Assembly: GCA_017577565.1 (NCBI GenBank)
Contig: PKRH01000085.1
Coordinates: 1-15,637, forward strand
Length of the DNA stretch: 15,637 nt
From: Thermoanaerobacterales bacterium
GTDB taxonomy: Bacteria > Actinomycetota > Acidimicrobiia > Acidimicrobiales > JACDCH01
Direction of reading: 5' to 3'
The notes under the pieces were generated by a model, which saw nothing but the letters and a program-made list of their open reading frames with translations, was not told the origin of the DNA and ran no database searches. Positions 1 through 5,485 of this stretch are shown here, piece by piece. Made by a program: the position numbers and the translations under genes. How positions within the stretch are numbered: position 1 is the first letter of the stretch; every line of letters starts with the position of its first letter.

Positions 1-648
1 GCCGGGCGGGACGCCGCCGGGGGTGCCGACCGGGCGGGCCCGATCCGCCAGGCGGACCTCGTCGCCGGGCTGGCGGCGCGCCTGCGGCTCACGGCGCTGC
101 TCGACCGCTACCCGCGGACCGCCGTGATGGGCACGTTCGCCTTCGTGAACGGGCTGGTGAGCATCGGGCTGCTCGCCGCGCTGGCCATGGCGACCGACAC
201 GCCGTCGCTGTTCCCGTCGCTCGGGCCGACCGCCTTCCTGCTGTTCAGCACGCCGCTGCTGCCGGCCGCGTCGCCCCGGAACACCGTCGAGGGCCACCTG
301 ATCGGCGTGCTGGCCGGTTACGGGTCGCTGGTCGTGTTCGGCCTGACCGACAACCCGGCGACGATCGTCGAGGGGGTGAGCGGGCGGCGGGTGGGCGCCG
401 CGGCCCTGTCGCTGGCGCTGACCAGCGGGTTCATGGTCTGGCTCCAGCGCCCCCACCCGCCCGCCGGGGCCACGACGCTCATCATCTCGCTGGGCATCCT
501 GCGGGAGCCGTGGCAGCTCGCCGTGCTGATGGTCGCCGTCGTGCTCATGGTGCTCCAGGGGTACGGGCTGAACCGCCTGGCTGGGCTGCCGTACCCCCGC
601 TGGGCGCCCGTCCCCGAGCCCGGCCCCGGCGCGCCCGGCCGCCGGTGA
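1..648 (+). CDS. HPP family integral membrane protein (5' end outside the window)
   Basis: The reading frame is open from the first base and ends with TGA at 646-648. It contains the family signature HPPAGATT near codon 150, plus SLGPTAFLLFSTP and ASPRNTVEGHLIGVLAGY, which are characteristic of HPP transmembrane proteins. About four hydrophobic helices are visible: near codons 42-60, 68-85, 100-118 and 130-150, with another at 160-180. HPP proteins sit in the cytoplasmic membrane; some plant and cyanobacterial members are linked to nitrite transport, but no substrate can be assigned here. The first possible start codons are GTG 124 and ATG 127. These lie right at the first helix, and the basic stretch before it (RLRLTALLDRYPRTAV) reads like protein, so I infer the gene begins upstream of the window. 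The proline- and glycine-rich C-terminal tail is probably cytoplasmic or disordered. A hairpin follows 22 bases after the stop. Confidence 0.8.
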   Translation, partial: AGRDAAGGADRAGPIRQADLVAGLAARLRLTALLDRYPRTAVMGTFAFVNGLVSIGLLAALAMATDTPSLFPSLGPTAFLLFSTPLLPAASPRNTVEGHLIGVLAGYGSLVVFGLTDNPATIVEGVSGRRVGAAALSLALTSGFMVWLQRPHPPAGATTLIISLGILREPWQLAVLMVAVVLMVLQGYGLNRLAGLPYPRWAPVPEPGPGAPGRR

Positions 649-669
649 GCGACGCGGTCGCCCACGCGA

Positions 670-697
670 ACACAGCGCGCATCCGCACACGCTGTGT
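670..697 (+). terminator. Hairpin downstream of the HPP gene
   Basis: An 8-base inverted repeat, acacagcg (670-677) and cgctgtgt (690-697), encloses a 12-base loop. It starts 22 bases after the HPP stop codon. There is no T-tract, as is common for actinobacterial terminators, so a terminator role is inferred from position only. Confidence 0.35.
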
Positions 698-719
698 GGT
701 GGCAGCACAACCGACCGCG

Positions 720-737
720 ACGTGACACATTTCACGT
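720..737. promoter_or_regulatory. CRP/FNR-family-like dyad (GTGA-N6-TCAC)
   Basis: Two perfect 6-base arms, acgtga (720-725) and tcacgt (732-737), are separated by six bases. This matches the GTGA-N6-TCAC core bound by CRP-family regulators such as E. coli CRP and mycobacterial Rv3676. It lies 72 bases after the HPP stop and faces no gene on the minus strand. The only candidate targets are therefore the small RNA or small ORF downstream. Binding is inferred; no CRP gene is in the window. Confidence 0.4.
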
Positions 738-748
738 GATCTGGGGTC

Positions 749-777
749 TTGTGGCACACGCCGTTCATGGGGAAACT
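749..777 (+). promoter_or_regulatory. Weak candidate promoter after the CRP-like site
   Basis: TTGTGG (749-754) could act as a -35 element, with GAAACT (772-777) as an nAnnnT -10 element 17 bases later. The start would be near 784, with the CRP-like dyad centred about 55 bases upstream. The match is poor and the call rests mainly on the dyad before it and the structured RNA and terminator after it. Confidence 0.2.
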
Positions 778-916
778 GCAACCGCTCATGCCCACCGCAG
801 AGCCCCGCGAGTGCGACGGGCCGACCGCCACGGCTCACGTCGCCTCACAAAGCGGCGAGCCGGTTCCGGTCTTGGGGAGAAGCCCGGGACCGGCCGCCCC
901 GGGGTCTGCGGCGTGA
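767..916 (+). other. Possible small ORF (49 aa), coding status uncertain
   Basis: ATG at 767 opens a 49-codon frame that begins MGKLQPLMPTAEPRE and ends with TGA at 914-916, six bases before the hairpin terminator at 922-955. G+C at third positions is about 80 percent, above first and second positions but well below the nearly pure GC3 of the real genes here. There is no Shine-Dalgarno sequence. I recognise no domain or motif. It could be a small regulatory peptide, or the frame may be an accident inside a non-coding RNA, since its 3' half coincides with the predicted stems at 833-918. Confidence 0.2.
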
Positions 917-918
917 GC
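833..918 (+). ncRNA. Candidate structured RNA, no known family assigned
   Basis: An 11-bp closing stem pairs 833-843 (gctcacgtcgc) with 908-918 (gcggcgtgagc), with one G-U pair. Inside it an 11-bp stem pairs 859-869 (gccggttccgg) with 884-894 (ccgggaccggc), also with one G-U pair, capped by a 14-base loop. A 15-bp hairpin terminator begins three bases after the closing stem. The fold on the plus strand is a nested two-stem element followed by a terminator, resembling a leader or riboswitch, yet no plus-strand gene follows before 1786. I could not match it to a known riboswitch class. High GC raises the chance of accidental pairing. Confidence 0.3.
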
Positions 919-921
919 AAC

Positions 922-955
922 CCCGGGGTCCGGGCCGCACGGCCCGGACCCCGGG
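922..955. terminator. Perfect 15-bp hairpin, probable bidirectional terminator
   Basis: Bases 922-936 and 941-955 are perfect reverse complements around the four-base loop gcac. The hairpin lies between plus-strand transcription from the left and the minus-strand toxin gene, whose stop codon is at 970-968, 12 bases away. There is no T-tract, so it is a stem-only terminator of the kind often seen in high-GC actinobacteria. Confidence 0.65.
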
Positions 956-967
956 CGTCTCCACCCG

Positions 968-1381
968 TCAGCCGGCGAGCGGCGAGAGCACCTCGAAGCC
1001 GAGCGCCGCGGCCGCCGGGATCTGCCGGCCGTCGTAGGTGACGTAGGTGAGCGGCCGGGGCAGGCGGTCGGCGGCCGCCAGGTGGACGGCGTCGACGGTG
1101 CGCAGCCCGTAGGTGGCGCCGAGCTCGACCGCGTGGGCGAGGCACCGGTCGTCGACCGGCACGACGACGAACGCGTCCCAGTCGTCGCGCAGGTGGCCCC
1201 AGAGGCGGGCGTGCTGGCTCGGGGTGACGGCCAGGCGGTGCAGGGCGAGCAGGGTCTCGGCCCGGCACAGGGCCGACGCGCACCACACCGGGTCGGCCGC
1301 CATCGCGTCGAGGACCAGCTCGCGGTCGGGGCCCTGGACGTAGCGGCGGACCAGCGCGGACGTGTCGAGGAAGAGCGTCAC
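968..1381 (-). CDS. vapC: PIN-domain ribonuclease toxin (VapC family)
   Basis: This is a 137-residue protein, the usual size for VapC toxins, which are Mg2+-dependent RNases that cleave tRNA or rRNA when not bound by antitoxin. The PIN acidic residues are in place: Asp6 in TLFLDTSALV, Glu42 in CRAETLLAL, Asp97 in RTVDAVHLAAA and Asp117 in TYDGR. The start is GTG at 1381. The frame stays open far upstream (to about 1798), but the PIN fold begins exactly at VTLFLDTS, so the upstream part is not used. The gene begins 16 bases after the stop of the antitoxin gene on the same strand, with a GGGG run in the gap that may help ribosome binding. The two are almost certainly co-transcribed. A strong hairpin follows the stop. 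The specific RNA target is not predictable. Confidence 0.88.
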   Translation of the reverse strand: MTLFLDTSALVRRYVQGPDRELVLDAMAADPVWCASALCRAETLLALHRLAVTPSQHARLWGHLRDDWDAFVVVPVDDRCLAHAVELGATYGLRTVDAVHLAAADRLPRPLTYVTYDGRQIPAAAALGFEVLSPLAG

Positions 1382-1397
1382 CGGCGCACCCCGGGGG

Positions 1398-1673
1398 TCA
1401 GCCGCCCCGCAGCTCGTCGAGCACGCTGCCCGGGCGGATGTCGACCGGGGCGTCCTCCGGGGGCGGCGGTGCCGGCCGGTCGTGGCGCCGGGGCGGCACC
1501 GCCAGCCCGGCGGCGACGAGGTCGTCGATCGTGGGCCCCGTCGCGGGCTCCAACGGCCCGAGCTGGGCGGTGGGGACGCCGTCGACCGTGACGACGATGC
1601 GCTCGCCGGTCGCGGCCCGGCGGACGACGGCGGCCACGTTGTTGCGCAGCTCGCGGATGCCGACCCGGTCCAC
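1398..1673 (-). CDS. Phd/YefM-type antitoxin of the VapC-like toxin
   Basis: This 91-residue protein starts VDRVGIRELRNNVAAVVRRA. That is the N-terminal beta-alpha DNA-binding fold of Phd/YefM antitoxins, followed by GERIVVTVDGVPTAQLGPL. The proline-rich C-terminal part (residues 60-91), ending VDIRPGSVLDELRGG, would wrap the toxin and block its active site. I chose GTG 1673 rather than the longer start at GTG 1700. Family members begin two or three residues before VGIREL, and a TACGCT hexamer sits seven bases upstream, which fits a leaderless transcript. The protein would normally repress its own promoter; the TGTACA core at 1694-1699 is a candidate operator. The toxin follows 16 bases downstream. 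Confidence 0.82.
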   Translation of the reverse strand: MDRVGIRELRNNVAAVVRRAATGERIVVTVDGVPTAQLGPLEPATGPTIDDLVAAGLAVPPRRHDRPAPPPPEDAPVDIRPGSVLDELRGG

Positions 1674-1680
1674 CGGCGGC

Positions 1681-1686
1681 AGCGTA
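1681..1686 (-). promoter_or_regulatory. Leaderless -10 element of the antitoxin-toxin operon
   Basis: On the minus strand TACGCT (1686-1681) lies seven bases before GTG 1673, so transcription would begin at or next to the start codon. No clear -35 element is visible. Confidence 0.55.
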
Positions 1687-1692
1687 GCACGC

Positions 1693-1700
1693 GTGTACAC
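1693..1700. promoter_or_regulatory. Candidate antitoxin operator GTGTACAC
   Basis: This 8-bp palindrome contains the TGTACA core, which is known to be recognised by the YefM-YoeB complex of E. coli. It lies six bases upstream of the -10 hexamer of the toxin-antitoxin operon, a position where bound repressor would block RNA polymerase. The operator role is inferred from motif and position. Confidence 0.5.
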
Positions 1701-1731
1701 ATCCCGCCTGGCGGCGGTCCGGTGGGCGCCC

Positions 1732-1737
1732 TAGCGT
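1732..1737 (+). promoter_or_regulatory. -10 element of the acyl-CoA dehydrogenase gene
   Basis: TAGCGT fits the TANNNT pattern seen at other promoters here and would give a leader of about 40 bases carrying the AGGAGG at 1771. It is flanked by the dyad gtgggc (1722-1727) and gcccac (1741-1746), which could be an operator. Confidence 0.4.
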
Positions 1738-1770
1738 CGGGCCCACTTCGCAGGCGCCAGCCAGGCACCC

Positions 1771-1776
1771 AGGAGG
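1771..1776 (+). promoter_or_regulatory. Consensus ribosome binding site AGGAGG
   Basis: AGGAGG lies nine bases before GTG 1786 and fixes that start. It is the only strong Shine-Dalgarno sequence seen before a gene in this window. Confidence 0.85.
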
Positions 1777-1785
1777 GACCACGCC

Positions 1786-2901
1786 GTGAACTTCGCATTC
1801 TCCGAGGAGCAGGAAGAGCTCCGCCGCATCACCCGCCAGTTCCTCGAGGCCAAGTCGCCGGAGACCGAGGTGCGGCGGCTGATGGAGACGACCGAGGGCT
1901 ACGACCCGGCCGTCTGGAGCCAGATGGCCAACGAGCTGGGCCTGCAGTCGCTGATCATCCCCGAGGAGTACGGCGGCCAGGGCTTCGGCTACGTCGAGCT
2001 GACGGTCGTCCTCGAGGAGATGGGGCGGGTCCTGCTCGCGGCGCCGTTCTTCTCGACGGTCGCCCTCGCCACCAACACCATCCTCCACTCGGGCGACGAG
2101 GCGGCGAAGAAGGAGGTGCTGCCGGGCATCGCCTCCGGCGAGACGATCGCCACGCTCGCCTTCACCGAGCCCAACGGCAAGTGGGACCTCTCGGGCATCG
2201 AGGCCACCGCCACCAAGGACGGCGACACCTGGCGGATCGACGGCACGAAGATGTTCGTGCTCGACGGCCACACGGCCAACCTGATCCTGGTGGCCGCCCG
2301 CACCGGCGACGACATCTCGCTGTTCCGGGTCGCCGGCGACGCCGAGGGCCTGACCCGCACGCCGCTGGCCACCATGGACCAGACCCGCAAGCAGGCCAAG
2401 CTCGAGTTCTCGAACGTGCCGGCCACCCTCCTCGGCGAGCAGGGCAAGGGCGGCGACGTGCTCGGCCGGGTGCTCGACCTCGCCGTGGTCGCCCTGGCCG
2501 CCGAGCAGGTCGGCGGTGCCCAGAAGGTGCTGGAGATGTCGGTCCAGTACGCCAAGGACCGCGTCCAGTTCGGCCGGCCGATCGGCTCGTTCCAGGCCAT
2601 CAAGCACAAGTGCGCCGACATGCTGCTCGAGGTCGAGTCGGCCAAGTCGGCCGCCTACTACGCGGCCTGGTGCGCCGCCGAGCTGAACGACGAGCTCCCC
2701 GAGGTGGCGTGCCTCGCCAAGGCCTACTGCTCGGAGGCCTACTTCCACGCCGCCGCCGAGAACATCCAGATCCACGGCGGCATCGGCTTCACCTGGGAGC
2801 ACCCGGCCCACCTGTACTTCAAGCGGGCCAAGTCCTCCGAGCTGCTCTTCGGCGACCCCACCTACCACCGGGAGCTGCTCGCCCAGCGCCTGGGCATCTG
2901 A
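1786..2901 (+). CDS. Acyl-CoA dehydrogenase family flavoprotein (FadE-like)
   Basis: A complete 371-residue acyl-CoA dehydrogenase, FAD-dependent, oxidising an acyl-CoA thioester to the enoyl-CoA and passing electrons to ETF. The N-terminal helical domain starts MNFAFSEEQEELRR. The middle beta domain has ATLAFTEP (residues 122-129) and KMFVLDGHTANLILVAAR (155-172). The C-terminal domain has YAKDRVQFGRPIGSFQAIKH (255-274) and NIQIHGGIGFTWEHPAHLYF (326-345). The usual C-terminal YEGT catalytic-glutamate segment is absent; the protein ends SSELLFGDPTYHRELLAQRL. The alternative isovaleryl-CoA dehydrogenase-type position appears to be Ala233. This pattern recalls subunits of mycobacterial-type heteromeric FadE enzymes of steroid side-chain degradation, but no partner gene is in the window. 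Start GTG 1786 is supported by AGGAGG. Substrate unknown. Confidence 0.9.
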   Translation: MNFAFSEEQEELRRITRQFLEAKSPETEVRRLMETTEGYDPAVWSQMANELGLQSLIIPEEYGGQGFGYVELTVVLEEMGRVLLAAPFFSTVALATNTILHSGDEAAKKEVLPGIASGETIATLAFTEPNGKWDLSGIEATATKDGDTWRIDGTKMFVLDGHTANLILVAARTGDDISLFRVAGDAEGLTRTPLATMDQTRKQAKLEFSNVPATLLGEQGKGGDVLGRVLDLAVVALAAEQVGGAQKVLEMSVQYAKDRVQFGRPIGSFQAIKHKCADMLLEVESAKSAAYYAAWCAAELNDELPEVACLAKAYCSEAYFHAAAENIQIHGGIGFTWEHPAHLYFKRAKSSELLFGDPTYHRELLAQRLGI

Positions 2902-2932
2902 TCGACGCCGCCGTCGCGGCGAGGACCCGTCC

Positions 2933-2994
2933 CGGCGCCCGCCGGTCGCCCGGCTCCGTCCCCACGACGACGAGCCCGGCGCCGGCGGGCGCCG
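2933..2994. terminator. Long hairpin after the acyl-CoA dehydrogenase gene
   Basis: Bases 2933-2945 pair perfectly with 2982-2994 (13 bp). After one bulged T, 2947-2956 pair with 2972-2981 except for a single C-C mismatch, leaving a 15-base loop. It begins 32 bases after the stop codon and has no T-tract. The likely role is terminating the acyl-CoA dehydrogenase transcript before the next promoter. Confidence 0.5.
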
Positions 2995-3063
2995 TCGCGC
3001 CCGTCCCCGCCGGGTGACCCGCGCGCCGGACCGGCGAGTGGCCCGGCCACCCGGCCCCGGGGT

Positions 3064-3069
3064 TACCGT
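3064..3069 (+). promoter_or_regulatory. Leaderless -10 element before the 147-aa membrane protein
   Basis: TACCGT ends eight bases before GTG 3078. The same hexamer and spacing occur before the 83-aa gene at 7378. No Shine-Dalgarno sequence is present. Confidence 0.5.
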
Positions 3070-3077
3070 TCGCGGTC

Positions 3078-3521
3078 GTGGTCTGGATCTTCGCCGTGCT
3101 GGCCGCCGTCGTCGTCTTCGCGATCGCCGCGGCGACGGTCGGTCGGGAGACGTTCCGCCTCGCCCACGTCCCGCCGTCCACGATCCTCGACGTCGACGAG
3201 GCGGTCGAGCACGTGGCGGACGCCCTGCCCTTCGAGGTCCAGGCCCGGCTGAGCTACGACGACGTCCGCCAGCTCATCCTCGCCGAGCTCGACCACTTGC
3301 GGTCGGTCGGCGTGCTGGCCGGCCCGGGGGAGGAGGTGCCGCCGCCGGACGGCGACGCGCCCGAGGTCGTGCTGGCCGACGACGAGGCCGTCGCCGTCGT
3401 GCTCGGCCGGGCCGAGGAGGCCGGGCTGGACGTGACCGACGACGACGTCTACCACGTGATCAGCGCCCTGCACGGCTACCTGGCCGAGATCGGCGCCGTC
3501 GGCCCGCCGGCGTCGGCCTGA
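3078..3521 (+). CDS. Conserved-looking small membrane-anchored protein of unknown function
   Basis: A 147-residue protein with one N-terminal membrane helix (about residues 2-21, VWIFAVLAAVVVFAIAAATV), without a signal-peptidase motif. An acidic, mostly helical soluble part follows, containing DEAVEHVADALPFEVQARLS and YDDVRQLILAELDHLRSVGVL. A second helical pair holds DEAVAVVLGRAEEAGL and DDDVYHVISALHGYLAEIGAV, separated from the first by a proline- and glycine-rich linker near residues 80-95. The two halves may be related small helical modules. No catalytic motif is visible and I do not recognise the family, though the pattern looks actinobacterial. GTG 3078 is favoured by the TACCGT hexamer eight bases upstream. 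Its 3' end overlaps the convergent ABC gene by 46 bases. Confidence 0.72.
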   Translation: MVWIFAVLAAVVVFAIAAATVGRETFRLAHVPPSTILDVDEAVEHVADALPFEVQARLSYDDVRQLILAELDHLRSVGVLAGPGEEVPPPDGDAPEVVLADDEAVAVVLGRAEEAGLDVTDDDVYHVISALHGYLAEIGAVGPPASA

Positions 3522-5485
3522 CCCGGCCCGTCGCCGTCGCCGTCGAGCGCGCCGGCGCCGGTGTTGCCCAGCCAGCTGCGGTAGAGGGCGGCGTAGGTGC
3601 CGCCGGCGGCCACCAGCTCGGCGTGCGTGCCCTGCTCGACGATGCGGCCGCCGTCGAAGACGAGCACGAGGTCCGCCGACTCGGCCGTGGCCAGGCGGTG
3701 GGCGATCGTCACCATCGTGCGGCCCTCGGACAGGCGCTCGAGCGCCCGGGCCAGGGCCCGCTCGGTCTCGGCGTCGACGGCGCTCGTCGCCTCGTCCAGC
3801 ACCAGCAGGCCGGGGTCACCGACCTGGGCCCGGGCCAGCGCGACGAGCTGGCGCTCGCCGACCGACAGGCGCCCGCCCCGCTCGCCCACCGGGGTGTCGA
3901 GCCCGAGCGGCAGCTCGTCGAGCCACCAGCCGAGGCCCAGCGCCTCGAACGCCGCCCGCACCTGCGCGTCGTCCGCCGCGCCGCCGCCCGCCCCCAGGCC
4001 GATGCGGACGTTGTCGCCGAGCGTGGCGTCGAACAGGAAGCCGTCCTGCGGGACCAGCCGGATCGCCCGCCGCCGCGCCGCCGGGTCGGCGTCACGGAGG
4101 TCGACGCCGCCGACCCGGACGGTGCCGGCCGTCGGGTCGGCCAGCCGGCAGAGCAGCTTGGCGAACGTCGTCTTCCCCGAGCCCGTCTCGCCCACGATCG
4201 CGATCGACCGGCCCGCCGGCAGGCGCACGGAGATGTCGTGCAGCACCGGCACGCCGTCCCGGTAGGCGAAGGACACGCGGTCGACCTCGACCTCCAGCGG
4301 GCCCCGGGGCAGGTCGACGCCCTCCGCCGGCTCGGGCACGTCGGGCGGGGTGGCCAGGACGCCGAGCACCTTGCGCCACCCGGCGAGGGCGATCTGGGTC
4401 TGGTCGAAGACCTCGGACAGCTCGGCGATGGGGTTGAGCAGGAGGTTGATGAGGAAGACGAAGGCGACGACCTCGCCGACGCCGAGGCCCCAGCCGGGCC
4501 CCCAGGTGGCGCCGACGGCGACGACGCCGGCCAGGGCGCAGGCCCCGAACAGGTCGCCGAGGGGGAACATGGCCGCCACGTAGCGGGCGGCGGTGAGGTA
4601 GGCCCGGTACTGGCGGTCGATGGCCGACCGGAGACGGCGGCGCGCCCGGTCCTCGAGACCGTACGCCTGGATGACGGGCGCCCCGGCGACGGTCTCGGAC
4701 ACCTCCGACAGCGACTCGCCGACGGCGGTGCGGACCCGGTCCTGGGCCGCCAGCTGGCGGCGCTGCAGCGCGGGGACGAGCACGGTCAGCGGCAGGAAGG
4801 CCACCAGCGCGACGAGGGCCAGGCGCCACTCGTAGGCGGCCATGACCGCGAAGGTGGCGACGATCATCACCGAGTTGACGATCCAGGAGATGGCGCCCCA
4901 CTCCAGGAACTGGGCCAGCGTCTCGATGTCGCTGGTGACCCGGGAGACGAGCGCGCCCCGGCGCTGCTCGGTGTGCTCGGCGACCGACAGCCGGTGGACG
5001 TGGTCGAAGGCCCGCACCCGCAGCGCCAGCAGGCTGGCCTCCGAGGTGCGGACCAGCCGCAGGTAGGTGGCCCGGGTGAGCCCGTAGAGGGCCAGCACGA
5101 CGAGGGCGGTCACGGCCGCCGCGCCGTGGACGAAGCCGGGTCGGAACCCCTCCGGCCCGAGCACGCCCCGGTCGAGGATCTGCTGGACGAGCACCGGCAC
5201 CGCCAGTTTCCCGGCGGCGGTCACGACGGCCATGGCCACGCTCAGCACGACGCCGCGGCGCAGCTCCGGCGTGGCGGCCAGGCCCCGCCGCAGCACCTCC
5301 AGCGCGCCCGCGCCGGCCAGCGGGCCGGCGTCGGAGGGCTCGTCCTCGGGCGGCGGGCCCGGTGGTGCCTCGGCGTCGAGGGCGGGACCGACCGGCGAGG
5401 ACGCGAGCAGGTCGGCCGCCGCGCCGGCGGCCTCGGCCCCCGCCGCGGGCGGGGCCCCGGGGGCGGCGGTGTCGTCGCGCCTCAC
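3476..5485 (-). CDS. ABC exporter half-transporter, catalytic-site subunit (second gene of operon)
   Basis: A 669-residue type IV ABC exporter half: six-helix membrane domain (about 75-370) then nucleotide-binding domain. Walker A is GETGSGKTT (432-440), Q-loop Gln480, Walker B LLVLDE with Glu565, and switch His596 in TIAHRL. The signature is LSVGE (540-544) instead of LSGGQ. Thus its own Walker motifs are intact but its signature is degenerate, the complement of the upstream subunit. The first 60 residues are an unusual Ala/Pro/Asp-rich extension without predicted structure. Start GTG 5485 overlaps the upstream stop as GTGA, so the two genes are translationally coupled. The C-terminal tail after residue 640 (Gly/Asp-rich) lies partly in the overlap with the convergent gene ending at 3521. 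Substrate is unknown; lipids or drugs are typical. Confidence 0.9.
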   Translation of the reverse strand: MRRDDTAAPGAPPAAGAEAAGAAADLLASSPVGPALDAEAPPGPPPEDEPSDAGPLAGAGALEVLRRGLAATPELRRGVVLSVAMAVVTAAGKLAVPVLVQQILDRGVLGPEGFRPGFVHGAAAVTALVVLALYGLTRATYLRLVRTSEASLLALRVRAFDHVHRLSVAEHTEQRRGALVSRVTSDIETLAQFLEWGAISWIVNSVMIVATFAVMAAYEWRLALVALVAFLPLTVLVPALQRRQLAAQDRVRTAVGESLSEVSETVAGAPVIQAYGLEDRARRRLRSAIDRQYRAYLTAARYVAAMFPLGDLFGACALAGVVAVGATWGPGWGLGVGEVVAFVFLINLLLNPIAELSEVFDQTQIALAGWRKVLGVLATPPDVPEPAEGVDLPRGPLEVEVDRVSFAYRDGVPVLHDISVRLPAGRSIAIVGETGSGKTTFAKLLCRLADPTAGTVRVGGVDLRDADPAARRRAIRLVPQDGFLFDATLGDNVRIGLGAGGGAADDAQVRAAFEALGLGWWLDELPLGLDTPVGERGGRLSVGERQLVALARAQVGDPGLLVLDEATSAVDAETERALARALERLSEGRTMVTIAHRLATAESADLVLVFDGGRIVEQGTHAELVAAGGTYAALYRSWLGNTGAGALDGDGDGPGQADAGGPTAPISAR

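Noticed and set aside
767..955. Known riboswitch upstream of a cell-wall hydrolase gene (c-di-AMP ydaO type)
   Set aside because: The ydaO conserved segments I would expect are not present and no downstream target gene exists, so it is left as an unassigned structured RNA.
1382..1798. Longer N-terminus for the PIN toxin
   Set aside because: The upstream frame overlaps the antitoxin gene and is Arg/Pro/Ser-rich, whereas the PIN fold starts exactly at GTG 1381.
1378..2868. 496-codon minus-strand frame opposite the acyl-CoA dehydrogenase
   Set aside because: Its left part covers the toxin-antitoxin DNA in a wrong frame, and the remainder mirrors the dehydrogenase codons; a shadow frame.
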